Source: Phycisphaerae bacterium
GTDB taxonomy: Bacteria; Planctomycetota; Phycisphaerae; Phycisphaerales; UBA1924
Reading direction: 5' to 3'
Assembly (NCBI GenBank): GCA_030432905.1
Contig: JAUILU010000003.1
Span: 186,001 to 250,000, forward strand
DNA length: 64,000 nt
The notes below the pieces were generated by a model, which was given only the letters and a program-made list of their open reading frames with translations, did not search any database and had not been told where the DNA came from. Each line of letters starts with the position of its first letter. The stretch's first letter is position 1. This document shows positions 26,586 to 34,275 of this stretch, piece after piece. The position numbers and the translations under genes are program-made.

Positions 26586-27137
26586 ATGCCAAGCAGCACA
26601 CTCACCGACGCGTACATGAAGGTCCGGCAGGCCAAAGAGGAGCTGCTCGAGGCGATCAAGGCCGAGGGGCCTGAGCGGGTCGAGGACTGGGAGCTCCGCA
26701 ACCCGGACGGGTCGGCGGTCAGGCTCAGCGAGCTGTTCGGCGACCACGACGACCTGCTCGTCGTGCACAACATGGGCTCGGGCTGCAACTACTGCACGCT
26801 CTGGGCCGACGGATTCCGCGGGATCGCGGACCACCTCCAGCAGAGGTGCGCGTTCGTGCTCTGCTCAGCCGATGCGCCCGAGAAGGTCCAGCCGTTCGCC
26901 GACGCGCGGGGCTGGAACTTCCGCTGCGTCAGCGGCGAGGGCTCGGGGTTCACCGACGCGATGGGCTACCGAACCGAGCGAGGCGTGCTCCCCGGCGTCA
27001 GCGCGTTCCATAAAAACCCGGACGGCTCGATCTTCCGCACAGGCCACACACCGTTCGGACCGGGCGACGACTTCTGCGCGGTCTGGCCGTTCTTTGATCT
27101 GCTGGAGAACGGGGCCAATGGGTGGGCGCCGAGATAG
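26586..27137 (+). CDS. DUF899-type thioredoxin-fold protein
   Basis: A 183-residue cytoplasmic protein. After an N-terminal helix comes WELRNPDGSAVRLSELFGD, then DLLVVHNMGSGCNYCTLWAD with a CxxC pair in the thioredoxin active-site position, and a C-terminal GPGDDFCAVWPFFDLL. This is the layout of DUF899/AhpC-like proteins, of uncharacterised function, possibly thiol redox. GGAGG with a six-base spacing precedes the ATG. The two Cys are present, so redox activity is possible. Confidence 0.75.
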   Translation: MPSSTLTDAYMKVRQAKEELLEAIKAEGPERVEDWELRNPDGSAVRLSELFGDHDDLLVVHNMGSGCNYCTLWADGFRGIADHLQQRCAFVLCSADAPEKVQPFADARGWNFRCVSGEGSGFTDAMGYRTERGVLPGVSAFHKNPDGSIFRTGHTPFGPGDDFCAVWPFFDLLENGANGWAPR

Positions 27138-27183
27138 GGCGAGGCTGCGGAACCAGACATTGACGATCCCGAATAAGGCATAG

Positions 27184-27408
27184 ATGGCAAGGACCGGACA
27201 CAAGTGCGTGAAGTGCGAGGGTGAGATCGAGCACCGCGTCGATCCGCTTGTCGTGGGCAAGCCCGACTATTTCACAGGCATCGCCGGCTTTCTCTTTGCG
27301 GGCATCGTGAATGTGCTTTCGTCTTGCCTGACGCTGATTGGGGGCGGGCGACATTCGTATGTGTGCGAGAGCTGTGGGCACCAGTTTCGCATGAAACGTA
27401 AGGGATAG
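27184..27408 (+). CDS. Small zinc-ribbon membrane protein
   Basis: A 74-residue protein with two CxxC knuckles, CVKC (about residues 8-11) and CESC (about 61-64), that can bind one zinc, separated by a hydrophobic stretch (FTGIAGFLFAGIVNVLSSCL, about 30-49) that could be a membrane hairpin. The ATG at 27184 lies 46 bases after the DUF899 gene, so the two may be co-transcribed. Function unknown. Confidence 0.6.
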   Translation: MARTGHKCVKCEGEIEHRVDPLVVGKPDYFTGIAGFLFAGIVNVLSSCLTLIGGGRHSYVCESCGHQFRMKRKG

Positions 27409-27474
27409 CGAGAATGCCACCCGCTGCCTAGACACGATCATCCGAGAACCAGACTACAGCCTGAGTGCACAACA

Positions 27475-27822
27475 ATGATTACGAAGACTCATCTAACTAG
27501 CTTGATGTACCAGATCGCTAACCTAATCGCAGACAAAAGGTTTGATGAACTCCTGTCTGTCTGCAGTGAATCTTGGATGGACGAGAACGCCATTAGAACT
27601 GCCGTCGACGAGTATCCTGCCACCTTCGCATCACCGCCGAATGGGGTCTATCCAACACGAGACGATGACATCATCGAAATGGAATGCACAGCAACTCCGA
27701 CTTGGGATATCAGCCTTCCACTCTGGTCAACAGAAGGCCGAACTGATCTCTGTGTGATGCTTGATTGTGCTGAACAGGACGGTCGCCTAGAGCTACTACT
27801 GAAAGGTATCTACGTGCCATAA
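27475..27822 (+). CDS. AT-rich orphan protein, possibly DUF7668-like
   Basis: A 115-residue protein with a helical N-terminus and a C-terminal beta-rich part containing LPLWSTEGRTDLCVMLD, which reminds me of DUF7668 proteins; this is from memory and unverified. Base composition differs sharply from neighbours: 26 G+C in the 60 bases at 27481-27540. The last codons are followed at once by a palindromic element, and the 11 bases TCTACGTGCCA occur both at the gene's end (27809-27819) and at the element's left edge (27826-27836). Probably acquired by transfer. Confidence 0.55.
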   Translation: MITKTHLTSLMYQIANLIADKRFDELLSVCSESWMDENAIRTAVDEYPATFASPPNGVYPTRDDDIIEMECTATPTWDISLPLWSTEGRTDLCVMLDCAEQDGRLELLLKGIYVP

Positions 27823-27830
27823 GTGTCTAC

Positions 27831-27907
27831 GTGCCACTGATCCCGCACTCGGGGTCAGTGCTGAATTGCGGCAAGAGCACTGACCTGCAAGAGCAGGTCA
27901 GTGGCAC
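27831..27907. repeat. 77-bp palindromic element with 10-bp inverted ends and two hairpins
   Basis: The ends are GTGCCACTGA (27831-27840) and TCAGTGGCAC (27898-27907), perfect inverted repeats. Inside are two hairpins: CACTGATCCC/GGGGTCAGTG (27835-27860) with one G-U pair, and CACTGACCTGC/GCAGGTCAGTG (27878-27903, loop AAGA). The four arms are related, so the strand can also fold end to end or through the middle (CAGTGCT/AGCACTG). This looks like a REP/MITE-type small non-coding element. Confidence 0.7.
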
Positions 27908-27936
27908 AAAATTGGGGGTAGTACCACCCGCCCGAG

Positions 27937-28305
27937 CTAATCAAACTCTATGAATGAACGCGGATCATCGTCCGGGAACAGGTACGATGCCCGAAACCGT
28001 AAATCACGAACAAATACGACATCAGGTTCGTCATCATCTACAAAAGATTTACCACAGTCCGCAATGATACCTTCCTCAATCATTGCTGCGACGACAGCTG
28101 CAGTATTGTCTTGGTAATCATCAGGATGGGGATCGCAATCTTCTGAAACGAGTTTGATATCATCACTGCTGTTCTGCAGTAAATACCACGTCACGACCGC
28201 TCCGGCAGCAGGATTGCCAACCCACTCGCTTGCTTTTGCAAACGGCATGTTATTACCAATGTACTCACGCTTACTGTGATTAACAAGTATGTAATGCTCA
28301 CCCAT
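27937..28305 (-). CDS. AT-rich orphan protein of unknown function
   Basis: A 122-residue acidic protein beginning with EHYILVNHSKREYI and containing WVGNPAAGAVVTWYLLQNSS; the C-terminal half is rich in Asp and ends FIEFD. No family is recognised; size and acidity would suit an immunity- or SUKH-like protein, but that is only a guess. Its composition is AT-rich compared with the adjacent dehydrogenase. It starts two bases after the stop of the proline/P5C dehydrogenase on the same strand, so it may ride on that transcript. Confidence 0.55.
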   Translation of the reverse strand: MGEHYILVNHSKREYIGNNMPFAKASEWVGNPAAGAVVTWYLLQNSSDDIKLVSEDCDPHPDDYQDNTAAVVAAMIEEGIIADCGKSFVDDDEPDVVFVRDLRFRASYLFPDDDPRSFIEFD

Positions 28306-28307
28306 AC

Positions 28308-31300
28308 TTACAACTCCGGCGCAAACCCACGCCTCATCGTGTTCTCACAAATCGCACGGGGTTCGACGAATTGTAGCAGATAGTCGTGTCCGCCGGCCTT
28401 GGAGCCGACGCCCGAGAGGCCGAAGCCGCCGAAGGGTTGTCTGCCGACAAGGGCGCCGGTGATGGTGCGGTTGATGTAGAGGTTGCCGACGCGGAACTCT
28501 TGTTTGGCCTGCTCGATGTGTTTGGGCATCCGGCTGAAGACGCCGCCGGTGAGCTTGTAGGCGTGGTTGTTGGCGATCGCCAGGGCCTCGTCGTAGGTGT
28601 GCGCGTGCATGACGGCGAGGACGGGGCCGAAGATCTCCTCGCGGGCGATGCGGTGCTCGGGCGTGACGCCCGTGAAGATGTGCGGCGGGATGTAGTTTTT
28701 TGGCTGGACGTCGGCGGGCGGCTCGGTCGCCGGGAAGTCGTCGCTCCCAAGGACGAGCGTGGCGCCGTCGTCGACGCCGGCTTGGATCATGCTGCGGATT
28801 TTGTTCGCGGCTTCGTCGTCGATGACGGGGCCGACGTCGCACGACGGGCTGTTCGGCGGCGCAACGACGAGGGCGCGGGTGGCCTCGACGAGGCGCTCGG
28901 TGAACCGTGTGATGTGCGGGCCCTTTGGTCCCTCGGCGTCAACGATGATGCAGCGCGAGCACGCCGAGCATTTCTGGCCCTGGAACCCGAACGCCGAGGC
29001 GCGGGCGCCGATGACGGCTTCGTCGAGGTCGGCTGACGTGTCGATGATGAGCGCGTTCTTGCCGCCCATCTCGCAGACGACCTTTTTGACCTGCATCTGG
29101 TCCTCGGGCGTGAGGCCCGCGGCTTCGATGATGTTCAGCCCCACCGCTTTGGAGCCGGTGAACGCGATGACCGAGGTGCGAGGGTCGCGCACGAGCGTCG
29201 CGCCCACGGTCTCGCCCCGGCCCGGCAGGAACTGGAGCACCTCGTTGGCTTTGAACTCGACGTGCCACATGCCGGCTTTGATCGCTTCGTGGAAGATGTT
29301 GACCATCTCGCTTGCGATGTGCGGCGTCTGCTCCGCGGGTTTGACGACGACGGTGTTGCCCGTGACGAGAGCCGCGGCGGTCATGCCGCAACAGATCGCG
29401 AGCGGGAAGTTCCACGGGCTGATGACGACGGAGACGCCCCGCGGCTGGTAGAAGTGCTCGTCGAGTTCGCCGATGAACATGCCGAGGCGCTGGCGCTCGA
29501 AGAGCTGCGGCGCCATGCGGGCGTAGTACTCGCAGAAGTCGATGGCCTCGCAGACGTCAGCGTCGGCCTCGCGCCACGATTTGCCGGCTTCTTTGACCAT
29601 GATCGCCGCCAGCTCGTCGCGTCGGGCGCGCATGAGGTTGGCGGCGTAGGTCAAGACATTGGCGCGCATGATCGGGTCGGTCCGGCGCCACTGCTTGAAC
29701 GCGGCCTCAGAGGTGTCGATCGCCTTGGTCGCGTCGGCCTCGGTTGCCTTGTCGTTGTCGACGGGGCCGATCTCGGCGCGGTCGAGAGCCGCGGCGAACG
29801 CGTCGCGCTGGTCCGCCATCGCGAAGTCGCGGACGGCTTCGGTGAAGAAGCGTTCGCTGTTGCCGACACCGAAGACCGCGGGCGAGAGCTTGTGCCGTTC
29901 GTGCGCAAGTTCGACGAGGTCGGGCTTGGGGTTGCCCGTGTCGAGCGACCGCGGATCGGCGAGCAGCAACTGCGGGTCTGCGTTCTCTGCAAAGCCCGCG
30001 ACGAGCCACGACTCGTTGGATGTATTCTCGAGGAGACGACGCACGAGGTAGGCCATGCCCGGGATCATCTCGCCGACCGGGATGTACTCGCGGATGCGGA
30101 GGCCCGGGCCTTTCTGGTTGTCTGCGGCGGCGTACTTCATCTCGTCCGCCATGCCGTGAAGCATCTGGAGTTCGAGCGCGTTGGCGGGCAGGCCCCTTCT
30201 GTCGAGCCCGGCCATGGCGTAGGCGATGGAGCGGATGTTGTGCGAGCCGAGCGCGAGCTTGATGCCGCCCTCTTCGTTTGTTCGCGGCATCGCGTCGAGG
30301 AAGATGTCGACCATGTCCTCGAAGCAGGCGTCGGTCTGCCACTTCTCGTTCCACACCGGGCAGGGCCAGCCCATCTCCTCGGCGTGGATGGTTTCGTAGT
30401 CCCAGTACGCGCCCTTGATGAGGCGGACGGAGACCTGGCGTTTGTTCTCGATCGCCCAACGCGCAAGGTCGCGTGCATCGTCCGGGCCGGATTTGAGATA
30501 GGCCTGGATCGCGATGCCGGCGTGGAACTTGTGCTTCAGGCAGCAACGCTTGAAGAGCTCGATAGTCAGGTCCTTGAGCTCGAACTGCTCCATGTCGAAG
30601 TTGATGAACACGCCCTTGGCGATGGCGGCTTCGAGGATCGGGTCGAGCCTTGTCATCAGCTCACGGATCGAGCCCTCGGTGTCGATCGGGTCGACCTTCG
30701 CCGAGAGAGACGAGACCTTGATGGAGACGTTGCAACGCGGGATCTCGCCGAGGTGATCGGCTTCGATCTGCGCCTTTGGCTTCCACTCGGAAACCTCGCC
30801 CGGCAGGTTGTTGATGAGGTCGAGGTACTTCTCTTTGTACTCGTCGGCCTCAACATCGGACACGCACGCCTCGCCCAGCAGATCAACCGAGAAGCCGATG
30901 TCGTTGTCCCAGAGCTGCTTGAGTCTCGGGAGCGCGCTCTTGGCGTCGGTGCCGGCGATGAACTTGCCCGCCATGCCTTTGATCTGCGACGAGATCGTTT
31001 TGGTCATGATGCCCTTGGCGATGCCGCCGGCCTTGAGGCCGAGGTCCATGCCCGGGGGCAGGGTGACGCCGGGCTGGCTCAGGTAGTCGGCGAGGTGCTC
31101 GAACACCTGCTCGGGCGTTTGCAGCATCGGGAACACATCAACAAAGCGAAAGAGTTGGACCTTGAATTCCTGATCTTTCATGGACCAGTTCATCATTTTA
31201 TCAGAATAGAATTTCGAGCTGAAAATACCGGCCTTGCCCGCGCGAGAGAGTTCGAGCAGTTCGAGGCCGATGCGGTTGACCTCTGGATCGATCGGGATGG

Positions 31301-31376
31301 TCTGGATCGGGTCGGTCGCGACGGGAGGGCGTTCCTGAGTAGGCAGCGGACCAGACTTCTTTGAGAACCAAGCCAT
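28308..31376 (-). CDS. putA: Bifunctional proline dehydrogenase / L-glutamate gamma-semialdehyde dehydrogenase
   Basis: Oxidises proline to glutamate in two steps. The 1022-residue protein has an FAD-dependent proline dehydrogenase barrel (about residues 80-440, with VRLIKGAYWDYE and substrate-binding ALGSHNIRS) and an NAD-dependent P5C dehydrogenase (about 530-1000, with ISPWNFPLAI, EMGGKNALI carrying the general base Glu, and GQKCSACSR carrying the catalytic Cys). There is no N-terminal ribbon-helix-helix domain, so it is not the DNA-binding trifunctional PutA. ATG at 31376 with GGAGG eight bases upstream; the open frame extends further upstream without a start signal. Confidence 0.94.
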   Translation of the reverse strand: MAWFSKKSGPLPTQERPPVATDPIQTIPIDPEVNRIGLELLELSRAGKAGIFSSKFYSDKMMNWSMKDQEFKVQLFRFVDVFPMLQTPEQVFEHLADYLSQPGVTLPPGMDLGLKAGGIAKGIMTKTISSQIKGMAGKFIAGTDAKSALPRLKQLWDNDIGFSVDLLGEACVSDVEADEYKEKYLDLINNLPGEVSEWKPKAQIEADHLGEIPRCNVSIKVSSLSAKVDPIDTEGSIRELMTRLDPILEAAIAKGVFINFDMEQFELKDLTIELFKRCCLKHKFHAGIAIQAYLKSGPDDARDLARWAIENKRQVSVRLIKGAYWDYETIHAEEMGWPCPVWNEKWQTDACFEDMVDIFLDAMPRTNEEGGIKLALGSHNIRSIAYAMAGLDRRGLPANALELQMLHGMADEMKYAAADNQKGPGLRIREYIPVGEMIPGMAYLVRRLLENTSNESWLVAGFAENADPQLLLADPRSLDTGNPKPDLVELAHERHKLSPAVFGVGNSERFFTEAVRDFAMADQRDAFAAALDRAEIGPVDNDKATEADATKAIDTSEAAFKQWRRTDPIMRANVLTYAANLMRARRDELAAIMVKEAGKSWREADADVCEAIDFCEYYARMAPQLFERQRLGMFIGELDEHFYQPRGVSVVISPWNFPLAICCGMTAAALVTGNTVVVKPAEQTPHIASEMVNIFHEAIKAGMWHVEFKANEVLQFLPGRGETVGATLVRDPRTSVIAFTGSKAVGLNIIEAAGLTPEDQMQVKKVVCEMGGKNALIIDTSADLDEAVIGARASAFGFQGQKCSACSRCIIVDAEGPKGPHITRFTERLVEATRALVVAPPNSPSCDVGPVIDDEAANKIRSMIQAGVDDGATLVLGSDDFPATEPPADVQPKNYIPPHIFTGVTPEHRIAREEIFGPVLAVMHAHTYDEALAIANNHAYKLTGGVFSRMPKHIEQAKQEFRVGNLYINRTITGALVGRQPFGGFGLSGVGSKAGGHDYLLQFVEPRAICENTMRRGFAPEL

Positions 31377-31476
31377 AGTAAACCCTCCTTTCTTCGCGCC
31401 AACCCCCGTAGTCACACACCCGCGGGCGGGCGCGGATTGTACCCAGAGCAACCCCCACGCACCCCCAAGAAGGGCA

Positions 31477-31482
31477 TAACCT
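31477..31482 (+). promoter_or_regulatory. Putative -10 element (TAACCT) of ribF
   Basis: TAACCT ends 5 bases before the ATG at 31488. Confidence 0.4.
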
Positions 31483-31487
31483 TGCCT

Positions 31488-32438
31488 ATGCCAAAGCGTG
31501 CCAGCGTCATCACAATCGGGAACTATGACGGCTGCCACCTCGGGCACGCCCAGATCCTGAAACAGGCCCGCCAACTCGCCGACCAGAACAACGCCCGCCT
31601 CGTGGTAATGAGCTTTTTCCCGCACCCCGCGGCTGTGCTCAGGCCCGATGCGGCCCCGGCCCTGCTGACCGAGTGGGACCGACGGGTGTTGCTGCTCAAA
31701 GGTCTCGGCGCTGATGAGGTCATCAAGCTCGAGCCGACGCCTGAACTGCTCTCACTTGAACCGATCGAGTTCGCACAGCAGTGGATCGAGGCCGAGTCCG
31801 CGACGCACGTTGTCGAGGGACCCGACTTTCACTTTGGGAAGGGACGCTCGGGCGATCTCAGGGTGCTGCGCGTGATCGGCGAAGCACTCGGGTTTGAGGT
31901 TGTCGAAGTCGCGCCGGTACGCGGCGTGCTGACCGATCACACCGAGGTCACTGCCTCTAGCAGCCTCATCCGCACGCTTATCAAAGACGGCAGGGTGCGC
32001 GACGCGGCAGCGCTCCTTGGTCGCCCGCACCAAGTGACCGGCAAAGTTGTCCAAGGCGACAGGCTCGGCAGGCAGATCGGCTTCCCGACCGCAAACGTGT
32101 CGTGCGGCACGCTCACTCCGGGTCCGGGTGTGTATGCGGGCCGGGCGACGCTCCCCGACGGACTAGCGCTCGCAGCGGCGATCAGCATGGGGTCTCGTCC
32201 GACTGTCAACGGCATGGAAGACAGGTTCGAGGTGCACCTGCTCGGTGCGTCAAACGAGGACGATCGGCTGGCCGGGCTCGACGAATATGGCTGGCAAATC
32301 TCGGTCGACATCGTCGGCCGGCTCCGCGATCAGATAAAGTTTGGCTCGGTCGAGGAATTGACCGAACAACTCAGGATTGATTGCAGCCGCGTGAACGACA
32401 CGCTTAACAGAACCATCAGTGCGGGAGCCGTGTCATGA
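31488..32438 (+). CDS. ribF: Bifunctional riboflavin kinase / FAD synthetase RibF
   Basis: Makes FMN and FAD. The N-terminal nucleotidyltransferase has ITIGNYDGCHLGHAQIL (the HxGH-type motif) and the ISSS-like SSSLIRTLIKDG; the C-terminal kinase has GDRLGRQIGFPTANV (with the PTAN motif) and the GVYAGRA and FEVHLL strands. Length is 316 residues, normal. The ATG at 31488 follows a -10-like TAACCT; TTG at 31482 is an alternative. It is first in a three-gene operon with 4-base overlaps (nrnA-like, DNA methylase). Confidence 0.94.
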   Translation: MPKRASVITIGNYDGCHLGHAQILKQARQLADQNNARLVVMSFFPHPAAVLRPDAAPALLTEWDRRVLLLKGLGADEVIKLEPTPELLSLEPIEFAQQWIEAESATHVVEGPDFHFGKGRSGDLRVLRVIGEALGFEVVEVAPVRGVLTDHTEVTASSSLIRTLIKDGRVRDAAALLGRPHQVTGKVVQGDRLGRQIGFPTANVSCGTLTPGPGVYAGRATLPDGLALAAAISMGSRPTVNGMEDRFEVHLLGASNEDDRLAGLDEYGWQISVDIVGRLRDQIKFGSVEELTEQLRIDCSRVNDTLNRTISAGAVS

Positions 32439-33481
32439 GCGCGTGGGAAACCAACACCTCGATCGAAGAGATCGCGAGCTTTCTTGTAAACAAGGAGCGG
32501 ATCGTCGTCGTCACGCACGCACGCCCGGACGGCGACGCGGCGGGCTCGTCGCTCGCGCTTGTTCGGGCGCTCAACAGAGCGAGCAAGACGCGCCGGGCGA
32601 GCGTGTGGTACACCGGCGGGCCGCCGGCGTGGCTCGATACGCTCGCGGGCGATGCGCCGTTTCATGTGCTCGAAGGCGACAAGACGCCCGACGTCGAGCC
32701 CGACGCGGTGGTCGTCGTGGACACCGGTTCCTGGAAACAGCTTGACCACCTCGCAGACTGGGTGCGTTTGCACACCGAGATCACTACGGTTATCGATCAT
32801 CACCTTGAGGGCAACCCGGACGTTGCGCCGCGTTTGCATGTCGCCAAAGAAGCGGCGGCCGCGGTTCAGCCGGTGTGCGAGCTGGCGCTTGCGCTGCTCA
32901 AACTCAAGTCAGCAAGCGAGCTGCCTGTGTCGATCGCCGAGCTAATCTACACGGGCCTTGCGACCGACACCGGATGGTTCAGGCATTCCAACGTCAGGCC
33001 CGCGGTGTTCGAGCTTGCCGCGGATCTCCTGCGTGCTGGCGTGGACCATCCGAAGCTTCTGGCGACCATCGATCAGGGCGACAGGCCGGCAAGGCTTCGC
33101 GTGATGGCTGAGGCCCTCGGCACGCTCGAACTCTTCGACCGTGACCGCGTCGCGATTATGTCGCTCACGACCGAGGCCATCCATCGCTCGGGTGCTGGTT
33201 CGTCCGACACCGGAGGCTTCAGCGAACTCGGGCTGAAAATCGCAAGTGTGCGCGTGAGCGCGACGCTGACCGAGGTCGAGATCGCCGGCTCCGGCCCCGC
33301 GACCAAAATCAGTTTCCGGTCAAAGGCAGGCCCGGGCATGATCGACGTGAACGAGGTCGCCAAGACACTCGGAGGAGGCGGACACGCCAACGCGTCGGGC
33401 GCACGCATCGGGCTTCCGATCGAGCAAGCCAAGCCGCAAGTCGTCGCGGCGATTCTTGAATACCAGAAGAACAACACGTGA
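32435..33481 (+). CDS. nrnA: DHH-family phosphoesterase, NrnA-like
   Basis: The 348-residue protein has the DHH motifs THARPDGDAAGSSLAL, VVVDTGSW and VIDHHLEGNPD, which bind two Mn ions, and the DHHA1 domain motif GGGHANASGARI at the C-terminus. NrnA-type enzymes degrade nanoRNA and dephosphorylate pAp in the cytoplasm. The ATG overlaps the ribF stop (ATGA). In many bacteria this gene lies near truB, rbfA and ribF, which fits the context here. Assignment to NrnA rather than another DHH subfamily is likely but not certain. Confidence 0.88.
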   Translation: MSAWETNTSIEEIASFLVNKERIVVVTHARPDGDAAGSSLALVRALNRASKTRRASVWYTGGPPAWLDTLAGDAPFHVLEGDKTPDVEPDAVVVVDTGSWKQLDHLADWVRLHTEITTVIDHHLEGNPDVAPRLHVAKEAAAAVQPVCELALALLKLKSASELPVSIAELIYTGLATDTGWFRHSNVRPAVFELAADLLRAGVDHPKLLATIDQGDRPARLRVMAEALGTLELFDRDRVAIMSLTTEAIHRSGAGSSDTGGFSELGLKIASVRVSATLTEVEIAGSGPATKISFRSKAGPGMIDVNEVAKTLGGGGHANASGARIGLPIEQAKPQVVAAILEYQKNNT

Positions 33482-34266
33482 GCGACCAACGACCCCAACA
33501 ACGCGGCGGGCGAGGCCGGCCCCCACGCAGGCCGCCGCTCTCGGTTTTCTCGACCACGCTATGGGAGTATCCGAGCCAGCACTACGACGCGGCCGACGGC
33601 TCGAAGATGCAGGGCAGCAAGCACTACGCCGGCGCGACGCCGAGCTGGGTCATCTGGCAGCTGCTCACCAGGTACACGCGCAAGGGCGACACGGTCATCG
33701 ATCCCATGTGCGGCTCGGGCACGACGCTCGACGTCTGCACGGACCTCGAACGCGAGTGCAACGGGTTTGATCTGAACCCGTCGCGCGAGGACATCAAGCA
33801 CGCCGACGCACGCAGCATCCCGATGCCCGATCGGTCCGCGGACTTCGTGTTCGTTGACCCGCCCTATTCGACGCACATCGACTACTCGGACAACCCCGAC
33901 TGCATCGGCAAGCTCGACGCGGCGGGCGAGGACGGTGGGCAAGCGTACTACGACGCGATGCGGGGCGTGATCGCCGAGATCGACCGGGTGCTTAAGCCCA
34001 GACGCTACATGGGGCTCTACGTCAGCGACTCGTGGCGCAAGCGCAAGGGCAAGAAAGAGAAGCAAGGCGCGGTCATGGGCGGCACGTTCATGCCCATCGG
34101 GTTCGAGCTGTTCTCCATCATGCGGCAACACTTCGAGCCGGTGGACATCGTGTGCGTGGCGCGCAAGAACGACAAACTTGTGCGTGGAAACTGGCGCAAG
34201 TCAGCCGTCGAAGAAAACTTCTTCCTCCGCGGATTCAACTACTGTTTCATTATGAAGAAGCCGTAA
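33478..34266 (+). CDS. N6/N4-type DNA methyltransferase-like protein, solitary
   Basis: A 262-residue methyltransferase. Motif I is VIDPMCGSGTTLDV (about residues 75-90, SAM binding); the catalytic motif IV is FVDPPYSTHIDYS (about 125-137), of the DPPY type that methylates exocyclic amines of adenine or cytosine. Only a small target-recognition region is possible at this size. It overlaps the nrnA-like gene by 4 bases (GTGA), so it is embedded in a housekeeping operon. No restriction endonuclease is nearby. It could be an orphan regulatory DNA methylase or an RNA methylase with the same fold. Confidence 0.75.
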   Translation: MSDQRPQQRGGRGRPPRRPPLSVFSTTLWEYPSQHYDAADGSKMQGSKHYAGATPSWVIWQLLTRYTRKGDTVIDPMCGSGTTLDVCTDLERECNGFDLNPSREDIKHADARSIPMPDRSADFVFVDPPYSTHIDYSDNPDCIGKLDAAGEDGGQAYYDAMRGVIAEIDRVLKPRRYMGLYVSDSWRKRKGKKEKQGAVMGGTFMPIGFELFSIMRQHFEPVDIVCVARKNDKLVRGNWRKSAVEENFFLRGFNYCFIMKKP

Positions 34267-34275
34267 CGAGCTGGA

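Noticed and set aside
27184..27822. Toxin-antitoxin pair made of the zinc-ribbon gene and the AT-rich orphan
   Set aside because: They differ in composition, do not overlap, and neither resembles a known toxin or antitoxin.
28308..28380. A frameshift in putA near its 3' end
   Set aside because: The frame continues intact to a normal C-terminus after the ALDH domain; no break is seen.
29262..31364. Plus-strand open frame of 700 codons opposite putA
   Set aside because: Antisense shadow of a clear PutA; the translation is rich in Asp, Arg, Val and Gly with no domain.
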